From: Paragemmobacter amnigenus
GTDB lineage: Bacteria; Pseudomonadota; Alphaproteobacteria; Rhodobacterales; Rhodobacteraceae
Length of the DNA stretch: 64,000 nt
Reading direction: 5' to 3'
Assembly (NCBI RefSeq): GCF_009908265.2
Contig: NZ_JAAATX020000006.1
Coordinates: 221,899 to 285,898 of the forward strand
Shown: piece after piece, positions 43,463 through 52,374 of the stretch
Layout of the letters: each line of letters opens with the position of its first letter
Numbering within the stretch: the stretch's first letter is position 1
The notes under the pieces: model-generated
What the model was told of the DNA's origin: nothing
Databases searched by the model: none
The model's input: only the letters and a program-made list of their open reading frames with translations
Program-made: the position numbers and the translations under genes

Positions 43463-44569
43463 TCAGGCCCAGCCCGCCAGATTTTCCCCGATCACCTGCA
43501 CCAGCGCGTCGATATGCGCCGCATCGACGTTCAGGCAGGGGATGTAGGTGAACTCCTCGCCGCCCGCGTGCTCGAACGCCTCGCGGATTTCGCCGTTGAT
43601 CTCTTCCAGCGTCTCGATGCAATCCGCCGAAAAGGCGGGCGCGATCACCGCGATGCGCTTCTTCCCCTGCTTGGCCAGTTCGGCCACATGCTCGACCGTA
43701 TAGGGGCGCAGCCATTCCTCGGGGCCGAAGACGGACTGGAAGGTCGTGTCGATCGACCCCTTCTCCCACCCCAGCCGTTCCCGCAGCAGGCGCGAGGTCT
43801 TGGCGCATTGGCAATGGTAGGGGTCGCCCTGCATCAGATAGCGCTTCGGCATACCGTGATAGGACGCGACCAGAACGTCGGGCTTGTGATCCAGCGCGGC
43901 ATAGGCCCGCTCGACCGACTGTGCCAATGCCTCGATATAGGCGGGATGGTCGAAATATTCCGGCACCGTCCGCACTGCGGGCTGGCGCTTTTCCTTCATC
44001 AGCGCGCGGAAGAACTGGTCATTCGCCGTGGCGGACGTCGCCCCCGCGTAATGCGGATACAGCGGGAAGAACAACACCTTCTCGCAGCCCGCCTCGACCA
44101 TGGCGCGCACCTTCGACTCGGTAGACGGGTTGCCATAGCGCATGCAGAAATCGACCATGATCCCGTCGCCATAACGCGCCGCGATCCCGTCGGCGATCTT
44201 GCGCGTCTGGTCCTTGGTGATCGTCAGAAGCGGGCTTTCGTTCAGATCGTGGTTCCAGATCAGCTTGTAATTCGCCCCCGACGAAAAGGGGCGCTTGGAC
44301 AGGATCACCAGTTGCAGCAGCGGCTGCCAGATCCAGGCCGAATAGTCGACCACCCGCTTGTCCGACAGAAACTCGTTCAGATAGCGCCGCATCGACCAGT
44401 AGTCGTAATTGTCCGGCGTCCCGAGGTTGGCCAGCAGCACCCCGATCTTCGCCTTGCGCACCGGCGGATGGTCCGCGGGCGCATGGGCCAGACGCCCCTC
44501 GCCCGGCCGGATCATCGCCGCATCATGCCCCGTCACGGCACCCTGCATCGAAGCCTTGGCATCCAGCAT
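43463..44569 (-). CDS. hemH: Ferrochelatase
   Basis: Protein of 368 residues that inserts Fe2+ into protoporphyrin IX. IGVLLANLGTPDNYDYWSMRRYLNEFLSDKRVV is the N-terminal family block, ASYHGMPKRY has the catalytic His, and FSADCIETLEEINGE the Glu. Start ATG 44569 (MLDAKASMQG) has AAAGGGA six bases upstream. An ATG 39 bases further up (44608) falls inside the probable promoter and is less likely. It is followed across a terminator by the small peptide gene. Confidence 0.94.
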   Translation of the reverse strand: MLDAKASMQGAVTGHDAAMIRPGEGRLAHAPADHPPVRKAKIGVLLANLGTPDNYDYWSMRRYLNEFLSDKRVVDYSAWIWQPLLQLVILSKRPFSSGANYKLIWNHDLNESPLLTITKDQTRKIADGIAARYGDGIMVDFCMRYGNPSTESKVRAMVEAGCEKVLFFPLYPHYAGATSATANDQFFRALMKEKRQPAVRTVPEYFDHPAYIEALAQSVERAYAALDHKPDVLVASYHGMPKRYLMQGDPYHCQCAKTSRLLRERLGWEKGSIDTTFQSVFGPEEWLRPYTVEHVAELAKQGKKRIAVIAPAFSADCIETLEEINGEIREAFEHAGGEEFTYIPCLNVDAAHIDALVQVIGENLAGWA

Positions 44570-44603
44570 CGCGGTTCCCTTTAATTCCTTGATTGTTGGG
44601 CGG

Positions 44604-44631
44604 GACATATAGGCTTATCCGCCGGGGTCAA
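44604..44631 (-). promoter_or_regulatory. Possible hemH promoter
   Basis: On the - strand TTGACC (44631-44626) and TATGTC (44609-44604) are 16 bases apart. The -35 includes the stop codon of the upstream NDUFAF5-like gene, and the -10 region overlaps the discarded upstream ATG, which supports the start at 44569. Confidence 0.4.
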
Positions 44632-45455
44632 CCATTCCTGTCGCGGTCGGGCAGGCGCAATTCGTCCGTGCCCAGCGCATCGGCCAATCTTTGGGCTGCC
44701 GAACCCGGCCGCAGCGGCTTTTGCTGGCTGTCATCGGGCGCCCATCCCGTCAGGCAGATAATCTCGAACGTGGCGCGCAACCGGCCATCCGGCCCCGCGT
44801 GATGGGCCGCGTAAAGCTCCGCCGCGCGGGCAAAGACCGCCCGTCGTGTGGGCCGCCGCAGCCGAGCGGCCAGCGCGTTGCCCTCGCCCATCGCCCGCAG
44901 GTCGTGCAGCAGCGCGGCGAAATCGCCGTAAGTCACCGTTTTCGTGAAGCTGTCCGCCACCGGCAGCGCGAACCCCGCCCGCTGCAGCAGCGCGCCCAAC
45001 TCGCGGATCTCGCCCATGGGAAGCACGCGCGGCGACAGCCCCCCCGTCACCTCGGCCTCGGCCTGCGCCAGACAGGCGCGCAATTCGGCCAGCGTCTGCC
45101 CGCCGAACAGGAACCCCAGAAACAGCCCGTCCGCCCGCAGCGCGCGGCGGCACTGCACCAGTTGGCCCACCGGATCGTTCGCCCAATGCAGCGCCAGCAT
45201 GTGGATCACCAGATCGTGACCGCCAACGGCAAGGTCAAGCACATCGCAATCCCCCGCCACCGCCATCGCAGGCAGCGGCCACTGCGCCGGAAAACCGGTC
45301 ACCACCGCAGGCGACGTAAACGTCCTGTTAACCTCTGCCAGTCTCTCCTCGACCTCGGCCACCACCTCGTCATGCAGGAACAGCGCATCGGGTTTTGCCC
45401 GCGCGCGGTTGCGGGTCAGGGCGGGGCGGTCGGTCAGGATCGGCGGTGTCTGCAT
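44628..45455 (-). CDS. NDUFAF5/BioC-like methyltransferase-fold protein
   Basis: Protein of 275 residues. LALHWANDPVGQLVQCRRALRADGLFLGFLFGGQTLAELRACLAQAEAEVTGGLSPRVLPMGEIRELGALLQRAGFALPV follows mitochondrial NDUFAF5, which modifies an arginine of complex I subunit NDUFS7; the alphaproteobacterial homologues may act on NuoB. The usual glycine-rich SAM loop is not seen; VVTGFPAQWP is in its place, so binding of SAM is doubtful. ATG 45455 gives MQTPPILTDRPAL. It diverges from comF, with starts 31 bases apart. Confidence 0.75.
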   Translation of the reverse strand: MQTPPILTDRPALTRNRARAKPDALFLHDEVVAEVEERLAEVNRTFTSPAVVTGFPAQWPLPAMAVAGDCDVLDLAVGGHDLVIHMLALHWANDPVGQLVQCRRALRADGLFLGFLFGGQTLAELRACLAQAEAEVTGGLSPRVLPMGEIRELGALLQRAGFALPVADSFTKTVTYGDFAALLHDLRAMGEGNALAARLRRPTRRAVFARAAELYAAHHAGPDGRLRATFEIICLTGWAPDDSQQKPLRPGSAAQRLADALGTDELRLPDRDRNG

Positions 45456-45486
45456 GGCGCGGACCTTGGGACGAAGGACAGGCGAA

Positions 45487-46212
45487 ATGCAATCCCCGGC
45501 GACGGCCCTGCTGCACATGCTCTACCCGCCGCAATGCGTGTCCTGCGGCGAGATGGTGGAGGGCGACTTCTCGCTCTGCCCCGCCTGCTGGCGGAACACG
45601 CCTTTCATCGGCGGCCTTGTCTGCGACAGTTGCGGCACCCCCCTGCCCGGTGACGATACCGGCCCCGTGCATTGCGACGACTGTCTCAGGCTTGCGCGGC
45701 CATGGACACGGGGGCGGGCGGCTTTCCTTTACCGTGACAGGGCGCGCGACCTTGTCCTCGCGCTCAAGCATGGCGACCGCAGCGATCTGGCCCGCCCCGC
45801 CGCGCGCTGGCTGCACCGCGCGGCGGGGCCCCTGCTCGGCCCGCAGACGCTGGTGACACCCGTGCCGCTGCACTGGCTGCGCCTCTTGCGGCGGCGCTAC
45901 AACCAGTCGGCGCTGCTGTCGGCCGGGCTGGCGCGTCTGGCGGGGCTGGAGCATTGCCCCGACCTTCTGGTCCGCACCCGCCGCACCCCGCCGCAGGACC
46001 ACAAGGACCGCGACGCCCGCTTCCGCAACCTGACCGGCGCGATTCGCGCCCATCCCCGCCGCCTGCACCTGCTGCAGGGCCGCGACATCCTGCTGGTGGA
46101 TGATGTGATGACCAGCGGCGCCACCCTTGCCGCCGCCGCCGAAGCCTGCCTTGCCGCAGGCGCAAGGCAGGTATCCGTTGCCGTGCTGGCCCGCGTTGCG
46201 AAGGATGCCTAA
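45487..46212 (+). CDS. comF: ComF-family protein (double zinc ribbon phosphoribosyltransferase)
   Basis: Protein of 241 residues. Two zinc ribbons, CVSCGEMVEGDFSLCPACW and CDSCGTPLPGDDTGPVHCDDC, precede a PRTase domain with the PRPP-binding loop ILLVDDVMTSGATLAAAA. ComF takes part in DNA uptake in competent bacteria; in others its role is unclear. The start at ATG 45487 follows AAGGACAGG; an ATG at 45454 is also in frame. The downstream grxC gene starts 39 bases beyond the stop. Confidence 0.88.
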   Translation: MQSPATALLHMLYPPQCVSCGEMVEGDFSLCPACWRNTPFIGGLVCDSCGTPLPGDDTGPVHCDDCLRLARPWTRGRAAFLYRDRARDLVLALKHGDRSDLARPAARWLHRAAGPLLGPQTLVTPVPLHWLRLLRRRYNQSALLSAGLARLAGLEHCPDLLVRTRRTPPQDHKDRDARFRNLTGAIRAHPRRLHLLQGRDILLVDDVMTSGATLAAAAEACLAAGARQVSVAVLARVAKDA

Positions 46213-46251
46213 ATCCCTATAGTTCCGCCAACCGCGCGAAGGATAGGCCCC

Positions 46252-46506
46252 GTGAAACCCGTCGAGATCTACACCACCCCCATCTGCCCCTATTGCCATG
46301 CCGCCAAGCGGCTGCTGGCAAAGAAGGGCGTCCCCTTCACCGAAATCGACGTCAGCCGCGACCCCGCGCTGCGCGACGCCATGACCGCCCGCGCCCATGG
46401 CCGCCGCACCGTGCCGCAGATCTTCATCGGCCAGACCCATGTCGGCGGCTGCGACGACCTGCACGAGCTGGACGCCGCAGGCAAACTCGACCCGCTGCTC
46501 GCATGA
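46252..46506 (+). CDS. grxC: Glutaredoxin 3
   Basis: Protein of 84 residues with the dithiol active site CPYC (IYTTPICPYCHAAKRLL), the cis-proline TVPQIFIGQTHVGG and DDLHELDAAGKL of Grx3. It reduces disulfides and glutathionylated proteins with GSH. GTG start at 46252 follows AAGGATAGG. The stop overlaps the next gene by four bases. Confidence 0.95.
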   Translation: MKPVEIYTTPICPYCHAAKRLLAKKGVPFTEIDVSRDPALRDAMTARAHGRRTVPQIFIGQTHVGGCDDLHELDAAGKLDPLLA

Positions 46507-47342
46507 TCCGCGCGGGGCTGGTGCAACTGACCGTCACCGACGATCCGGCAGCCAACCTGCCGGAGACCGTCGCGCTCGTACGTGCGGCGGTGGCGGGCGG
46601 GGCGGGGTTCGTCCTGACGCCGGAATGCACCAACGCGCTCGGCTCCGACCGCGCCCGCCTGCGCGCGGCGCTGCACCGCGAGGAGGACGACCCCACCCTC
46701 GCAGCCCTGCGGGACGAGGCGGCACGCGCGGGCATCTGGCTACTCGTCGGCTCGCTGGGCCTGCTGACCGGTGATGCGGATGGCCGCTTTGCCAACCGCT
46801 CGTTCCTCATCGCGCCGGACGGGTCCATCGCGGCGCGCTATGACAAGATCCACATGTTCGACGTGAACGTGTCCGAAACCGAGGTCTACCGCGAATCCGC
46901 AGGCTACCGCCCCGGCAACCGCGCCGTTCTGGCGCAGACACCCTTTGCCACGCTGGGCCTGACCGTCTGCTACGATGTCCGCTTCCCCCATCTTTACCGC
47001 CGCCTTGCCCAAGGCGGCGCGCAGATCATCACCGTCCCCGCCGCCTTCAACCACATCACCGGCGCGGCGCATTGGGAAACCCTGCTCCGCGCCCGCGCGA
47101 TCGAGACGGGCTGCTTCATCCTCGCCCCCGCCCAGACCGGCTTCCATGCCGAAACCGAAGGCAAGGGCCGCCGCACCCATGGCCATTCCCTCGCCATCGC
47201 GCCCTGGGGCGAAATCCTTGCCGATGCGGGCACCGACCCGGGCGTCACCTTCGCCGACCTCGACCTCGATCAGGTCGCCAAGGCCCGCGCCCGCATCCCC
47301 TCGCTCTTGCACGACCGCGACTTCACGGGGCCCGACCCATGA
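46503..47342 (+). CDS. Carbon-nitrogen hydrolase (nitrilase superfamily, Nit-type)
   Basis: Protein of 279 residues. The Glu-Lys-Cys triad is in LTPECTNAL (Glu), RYDKIHMFD (Lys) and LTVCYDVRFPHLYR (Cys). KIHMFDVNVSE and HWETLLRARAIETGCFI are typical of Nit1/Nit2-type amidases that repair or detoxify deaminated glutathione or 2-oxoamide metabolites; the glutaredoxin neighbour is consistent with thiol metabolism. Start overlaps the grxC stop. Confidence 0.88.
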   Translation: MIRAGLVQLTVTDDPAANLPETVALVRAAVAGGAGFVLTPECTNALGSDRARLRAALHREEDDPTLAALRDEAARAGIWLLVGSLGLLTGDADGRFANRSFLIAPDGSIAARYDKIHMFDVNVSETEVYRESAGYRPGNRAVLAQTPFATLGLTVCYDVRFPHLYRRLAQGGAQIITVPAAFNHITGAAHWETLLRARAIETGCFILAPAQTGFHAETEGKGRRTHGHSLAIAPWGEILADAGTDPGVTFADLDLDQVAKARARIPSLLHDRDFTGPDP

Positions 47343-47785
47343 AAGCGCCCGAAAAGACCGAAGACATCGCCGTCGCCCTGTTCGGAGAGCTGTTCATGGC
47401 CGACCAGCTCGCCCGCAACCGCATCTCCAAGGTGCTGCCCAAGGGGATGGAGCTGTCGCATTTCTCGGTCCTCAACCACCTCGCCCGCGTGAATGACGAA
47501 CGCACCCCCGCCCAGCTTGCCCGCGCCTTCCACGTCACGCGCGGGGCGATGACCAACACGTTGGGCCGTCTGGAATGGGCGGGCCACATCCACATCCGCC
47601 CCGACTGGGACGACGCGCGCCGCAAATTCGTGGCGATAAGCCCGTCAGGCCGCGCCGCCCGCGACGCCGCGGTGCAGGCCGTGGCCCCCCTCATCGCCGA
47701 AGTGGTGCAGGCGCTGGGCGCGGACAGGGTGCGCGCCGTGCTGCCCGTGCTGCGCGAGATGCGGACGCGGCTCGAGGGCGAATAG
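47339..47785 (+). CDS. MarR-family transcriptional regulator
   Basis: Protein of 148 residues with a winged helix-turn-helix: TPAQLARAFHVTRGAMTNTLGRLEWAGHIHIRPDWDDARRKFVAISPSG is the recognition helix and wing. It resembles the PetP-type regulator found beside such genes in Rhodobacter, but the target is not known. It overlaps the nitrilase gene by four bases, so the unit is grxC, nitrilase, regulator. It is followed by 249 bases of hairpin-rich DNA. Confidence 0.88.
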   Translation: MKAPEKTEDIAVALFGELFMADQLARNRISKVLPKGMELSHFSVLNHLARVNDERTPAQLARAFHVTRGAMTNTLGRLEWAGHIHIRPDWDDARRKFVAISPSGRAARDAAVQAVAPLIAEVVQALGADRVRAVLPVLREMRTRLEGE

Positions 47786-47815
47786 GGCCAAATCCTGATC
47801 GGGTCCAAGGCGCAA

Positions 47816-47997
47816 GGCGGGGTGAAAGGTGCCGGTGGCACGTTTCACCCCGCCGCCGGTAGGGACGCGCATGATCCGCCGGGGCGGGCGCCTCTGGCGC
47901 ACGACCCGTGGGGGCGGGTCGTGCGCGGCCCGTGGCTTTGGGCCACGGGCCGGAACCAACCGTCGCGCGGGATGTCGGGCGGGCAAGACCACCCGCC
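47816..47997. repeat. Four consecutive GC-rich hairpins between the MarR gene and the BrkB-family gene
   Basis: Hairpin 1: GGCGGGGTGAAA (47816-47827) pairs with TTTCACCCCGCC (47843-47854), with an inner stem GTGCC/GGCAC. Hairpin 2: GCGCACGACCCG (47897-47908) pairs with CGGGTCGTGCGC (47915-47926). Hairpin 3: GGCCCGTGGC (47927-47936) pairs with GCCACGGGCC (47942-47951). Hairpin 4: GGCGGG (47978-47983) pairs with CCCGCC (47992-47997). None has a T-run. They lie between genes on the same strand. Confidence 0.65.
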
Positions 47998-48034
47998 GAT
48001 TGCCCCGCCCCCCATCCCCCCATACACTCCCCCC

Positions 48035-48871
48035 ATGCGCCTGCCCAACATCCCCGTCATCCTGCGCGACCTCTGGCACCTCTCGGACGAGCGGGAACTT
48101 GACCTCATCGCCGCGGGCATCGCCTTTTACGGCTTCCTCGCCCTATTTCCCGCCGCCGCCGCCGTCATCGCCATCTGGGGCTTCTTCGCCGATGCCACCC
48201 TGATCCGGCAGGAATTGCTGCTGGCCAAGGACTATCTGCCCGAAGACGCCTACATCCTGATCTCGGACCAGATCGAGTCCCTGCTGGCGCTGCAATCCGA
48301 CAGCCTCGGCCTTGCCACCTTCATCTCGCTTTTCCTCGCGCTCTGGACGGCGCGCGCCTCCATCGCGGCGCTGATGCGGGGGCTGAACGCCATCCACGGC
48401 CTGCCCAACCGCGCCAGCCACTGGCACCACCTGCGCGCGATCCTTCTGACCTTCGTCCTTGTCGGCCTTGCCATCGCGGCGCTGATGGCGGCGGTCGTCG
48501 GGCCGCTCATCCTCAACTTCTTTCCGCTGGGCGCCTTTGCCACGATCGCGCTGGAGGTGGTGCAGCTTCTCATCAGCCTGATGATCGTGGTGATCGGCGT
48601 CGCGCTGGTCTACCGGCTTGGCCTGAACCGGCAGATCCGCCACCCGCTCTTCACCCGCGGCATCCTTGTCGCCGTGGTGATCTGGGTCGCGGCCTCGCGC
48701 GGGCTGGTCGTCTATCTGGCCAATTTCGACACCTACAACCGCGTCTACGGCTCTATCGGTGCGGTGGCGGCGCTGCTTGTCTGGCTTTACCTGTCGGGCT
48801 ACGCGATCCTTCTGGGCGCTGCCGTCGATGCCTCGCGCGCGCGGCGCAGGGCCGAAGGGCTGCTTCAGTAA
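48035..48871 (+). CDS. YihY/BrkB-family inner-membrane protein
   Basis: Protein of 278 residues with six predicted membrane helices. ELDLIAAGIAFYGFLALFPAAAAVIAIWGF is the first family block, and YRLGLNRQ with SIGAVAALLVWLYLSGYAILLGAAV near the end the last. The family was once called ribonuclease BN; that assignment is not supported for YihY and function is unknown, with export roles proposed. No clear ribosome binding site precedes ATG 48035. The gene overlaps the end of convergent tamB by seven bases. Confidence 0.85.
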   Translation: MRLPNIPVILRDLWHLSDERELDLIAAGIAFYGFLALFPAAAAVIAIWGFFADATLIRQELLLAKDYLPEDAYILISDQIESLLALQSDSLGLATFISLFLALWTARASIAALMRGLNAIHGLPNRASHWHHLRAILLTFVLVGLAIAALMAAVVGPLILNFFPLGAFATIALEVVQLLISLMIVVIGVALVYRLGLNRQIRHPLFTRGILVAVVIWVAASRGLVVYLANFDTYNRVYGSIGAVAALLVWLYLSGYAILLGAAVDASRARRRAEGLLQ

Positions 48872-51800
48872 TCCCGCTCGAAGAAGATCCCCAGCCCCGT
48901 CTCGCCCGATGATCCGGTCCGCGCCCGCACGGTGACCGATTCGCTGATGTCGAGGTTCAGGTTGATCTGGCTCTGCCCCTGATCATCCACCTCGACCTCG
49001 GTATAGACATTTTCGGACAGGTATTTCCCCGCCCGCACCGTGGCGCCGCCCTCGGCCCCCGTCTGCACATCCAGATCGTCCAGCCCGAATCCCTGCCGCA
49101 ACCGCCCGACGATGCCCACGCCCCCGCGCCCCGCCAGCGTCGCCACCGCATTGGCCAGTTGCGCCGCCTGAAGGGCTGACAGAGTCTCGATCCCCCGTCC
49201 GAACAGCAGGCGCGACAGCACCTCTTCCTCGGGCAGTTCGGGGTTCGAGGTGAAGGTCACCACCGGCTCGGTCGCAGGCCCGTCGATCCGCACGAAACTC
49301 GTCACCCCGTCGCTCTCGTTCGAGGCCGCGACCGAGAGCATCGGCACGAAGTTACCCTCCAGCGCCAGCGTCGCCTCGCCCAGCTCCAGCCGCTTGCCAA
49401 GGATGTCCAGCCGCCCGCGGATCAGGCTGAACGACCCCGACGGCACCACCGCCGCCGTCGTCCCGCCCAGCCGCAGGGTGCCGCCCAGTTCCGCATCCAG
49501 CCCGCGCCCGCGCACATAGATCTGCGACGGCGCCGATATCGTCAGGTCCAGCGCAAGGGGCCGCGCCGCCGTCCGGCCCCCCGCCGCATCGCCGCCCAGC
49601 ATCCCCGCCCGCGCCCGCGTCGCCCGCACCTCGCGCGGTTCGTTCACATGGCGCAGGTCAGGCAGGTCCGCCGACCCGCCCAGCCCGGTCGAGGGGATCT
49701 GCACCTCGGTCCCCGCTAGGACGATCTGCCCGCCCACCGTGCCACCGTCGGCCAGCGGCCCGCGCACCGTCACCTCGCCATTGGCGGTCGTCTCGAACAG
49801 GTTGGGGTCGCGCAGAACGGCATTCTGCAAGCCAAGCCGCAGGTCCGCAGCAAAAGGCGCGGCCAGCCCGACCGACCCGCCGAAACTGACCCCGCCGCCG
49901 CTGGTCAGCGCCGCACCGCCCGTCACCTGCGCCCGCCCGCCCGACAGGTCTGCCGTCACATCCAGACCCTGCAGCGCGAAAAAGACCGAAGGGTCCGAGA
50001 ACCGCCCCCCCGACAGCGACACCCGCCCCGAGAGAGAGGAGAGCGCGAAAGGCCCGCGCAGGCCCAGATCGAACCGCACCGGCCCCGAGATCAGCCGCCC
50101 CGACAGGAAGGCATTGGCCAGCCCCGCCTGCGCCGTGCCGGTCACCCGCAGGTCAACGCCCGCTCCATCCCACGCAAGGGCGCCTGCAATGCGCGTGTCG
50201 ATGCCCCCCGGTCCCGTCGCGCGCAGGTCCAGATCATAGCCCGCCGCCCGTTCACCGGCCGTGCCCGAAACGGTCACCGGACCCGGAAACTCGGGCAGCA
50301 GCAGCCCCAGATTGGCCAGCCGCGCCGAAACATCCAGCGCCGCAGGATCGCCATCGGCTGACAGCGTCACCTGCGGATTGCCCAGACGCAGCGCATTCAC
50401 CCGCATCGCGCCGCCCTCCAGCGACAGGTCCACCGCAAGCGTGGTCTCGCCCCGCAACAGCCTGTCCGCCTCGGCCTGCCCGACGCCCAGATCGCGCGCG
50501 CGCCCGTCCAGCGTGACGCGCATCGCCTCGGGCGCGCCGTCCATCCGCAGCGTGCCCGACACCCCGCCGCGCAGCCCGCCGCCCAGCACCGACAGGTCGC
50601 GGAAATCCACCGTCGCCCCGATGCCCACCTGCCCGCTGGTCACCATGCCCGACGCCCGCGCCTGCAAGGTTCCGGCCGAAACCGACAGATCGCGCAGCAC
50701 CGTCCCCTCGGGCGTGCGCGCCGCCGAAAGCCCGATCCGCGCCTGCCCCCGCAACAGCGCATCCGCCTGCGCCTGCGCCACGGTCACGTCCTGCCCCGCC
50801 ACTTCGGCCACCAGATCGAAGGCACCCGTCAGCGGGCTCGCCCCGCCCGTCACCGTCATTTCCGCCGCGCCGCCCAAAGGCCGCCCGACCAGCGCCGACA
50901 GCCGCCCCAGATCAGCCATCCGCGCTACGGCAGACCCTGAAACCGTCAGCGCCGCATCCAGCCCCTCGACCACCGCGCGCCCGTCCAGACCGTAATCCGC
51001 ACCCCGCAGGGCGATGCGCGGCAGGCGCAGACCCGCGCCCCCCTCCTGCCAGGCCAGAATCACCTGACCCGACACATCGCGCCCCAGCGCCGCCGCCACG
51101 CCTGCATCCGCCGGCACCACGCCTTCGCCCGCGAAATCCAGCGTTGCGCCCAGATGCGACCGCCCGTCCCGCCGCCAGATGCGCCCCGACCCCTCCAGCA
51201 CCAGACGCTCGGCCACAAGCCCTGTCCGCTCCAGCCCCGTGACGGTCAGATCGCCCGACCACCCCTCGCCCCGCGTCCGGTCATAGGCCAGATCCAGCAC
51301 GACCGACCGCACACGCGTGCGGTCCTCGCCCGACAGCGGCAGCAGGACCGGCGCGCCGTCCGGCAGACCGATCCGCCCCTGCACCGCGAAATCCAGCGGC
51401 AACCCGTCCGCCGCCAGCACCATCCGACCCGACAGGTCCACCGCCTGTGCATCCAGTGTGAAATCCCGCAGCCGCACCACCCCTTCGGGCGATGTGTCGC
51501 CACGGGCCTGCAGCGCGATGCGGTCCCCGAAGAAGGCCGCATAATCCGGCAGCCACAGCGGCGCGAGATCCCCCGCAAGGTTCACCACGAACCCCCGCGT
51601 CCCGTCCTCGGACCCCAGCAGTTCCACGGTTCCCGCCAGCCGCTCCTGCCCGTCTGTCTGCAACCCGACCGTGGCAAGGAAATCGGTGACGGGCCCCGTC
51701 CCCTGCACCGCCAGCCGCGCCGAAGGGGCACCCGGTATCCCCAGCTTGCGGACGGCAAGGCCACCCGCAGCCTCTTCTGCCAGCAGGTCCACGACCAGTT

Positions 51801-52374
51801 GCCCCGTCTCATTGGCGAAGGAGGCCGTCAGGTCCAGCTTTCCCGCAGGCCCGTCATCCAGCCGCTCCAGCAGAACATCCGCCGACCCCTCGCCCCCCGC
51901 AAGCCGCCCCGACGCCTCCAGCCGCCCTTCCAGCGCCTCGCCCAGCACGGCCTCGCCCAGTTCGATCCGGTCGGCCGCCAGCCGCCCGATGCTGACGCTC
52001 ACCGGCAGGTCGGGCAGGGCAAAGCTGCCCGCCTCGGCCGAAGGTCCGCTTTCCCCCGTGTCTGGCAGGCGGTCCAGCACGATCCGCTCTGCCGACAGTT
52101 CGGACACATCCACCACCCCGCGCAGCAGGGCGGAGCGGCTCCAGTCCAGCACCACGCCGTCCAGCGTGATCCAGACCCCCGCATCATCGGCAATCGTGAT
52201 CCGCTCGATCGTCGCCCGCGACGACAGCGCGCCCTCGAAACCGGTGATCACCACGGAACGCCCCGCGCCCGACAGGTTGTCCTCCAGAAGGGCGGTCAAA
52301 TAGCCGCGGTCATCCTCCTGCGCGGCGGCGCCGAGCGGCAGACAACACAGCGCAAGGGCGGGCAGGACACGCAT
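48865..52374 (-). CDS. tamB: Translocation and assembly module protein TamB
   Basis: Protein of 1169 residues with a signal or anchor (MRVLPALALCCLPLGAAA) and a long run of short beta-strand repeats typical of the AsmA/TamB fold (DUF490 at the C-terminus: GSFSLIRGRLDILGKRLELGEATLALEGNF and FGLDDLDVQTGAEGGATVRAGKYLSENVY). TamB spans the periplasm and works with TamA in inserting outer-membrane proteins or moving lipids. It is coupled to tamA: its ATG at 52374 overlaps the tamA stop by one base. Confidence 0.93.
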   Translation of the reverse strand: MRVLPALALCCLPLGAAAQEDDRGYLTALLEDNLSGAGRSVVITGFEGALSSRATIERITIADDAGVWITLDGVVLDWSRSALLRGVVDVSELSAERIVLDRLPDTGESGPSAEAGSFALPDLPVSVSIGRLAADRIELGEAVLGEALEGRLEASGRLAGGEGSADVLLERLDDGPAGKLDLTASFANETGQLVVDLLAEEAAGGLAVRKLGIPGAPSARLAVQGTGPVTDFLATVGLQTDGQERLAGTVELLGSEDGTRGFVVNLAGDLAPLWLPDYAAFFGDRIALQARGDTSPEGVVRLRDFTLDAQAVDLSGRMVLAADGLPLDFAVQGRIGLPDGAPVLLPLSGEDRTRVRSVVLDLAYDRTRGEGWSGDLTVTGLERTGLVAERLVLEGSGRIWRRDGRSHLGATLDFAGEGVVPADAGVAAALGRDVSGQVILAWQEGGAGLRLPRIALRGADYGLDGRAVVEGLDAALTVSGSAVARMADLGRLSALVGRPLGGAAEMTVTGGASPLTGAFDLVAEVAGQDVTVAQAQADALLRGQARIGLSAARTPEGTVLRDLSVSAGTLQARASGMVTSGQVGIGATVDFRDLSVLGGGLRGGVSGTLRMDGAPEAMRVTLDGRARDLGVGQAEADRLLRGETTLAVDLSLEGGAMRVNALRLGNPQVTLSADGDPAALDVSARLANLGLLLPEFPGPVTVSGTAGERAAGYDLDLRATGPGGIDTRIAGALAWDGAGVDLRVTGTAQAGLANAFLSGRLISGPVRFDLGLRGPFALSSLSGRVSLSGGRFSDPSVFFALQGLDVTADLSGGRAQVTGGAALTSGGGVSFGGSVGLAAPFAADLRLGLQNAVLRDPNLFETTANGEVTVRGPLADGGTVGGQIVLAGTEVQIPSTGLGGSADLPDLRHVNEPREVRATRARAGMLGGDAAGGRTAARPLALDLTISAPSQIYVRGRGLDAELGGTLRLGGTTAAVVPSGSFSLIRGRLDILGKRLELGEATLALEGNFVPMLSVAASNESDGVTSFVRIDGPATEPVVTFTSNPELPEEEVLSRLLFGRGIETLSALQAAQLANAVATLAGRGGVGIVGRLRQGFGLDDLDVQTGAEGGATVRAGKYLSENVYTEVEVDDQGQSQINLNLDISESVTVRARTGSSGETGLGIFFERDY

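Noticed and set aside
48035..48871. Ribonuclease BN
   Set aside because: This old name for YihY/BrkB proteins came from a misassignment; the sequence is an integral membrane protein with no nuclease motif.
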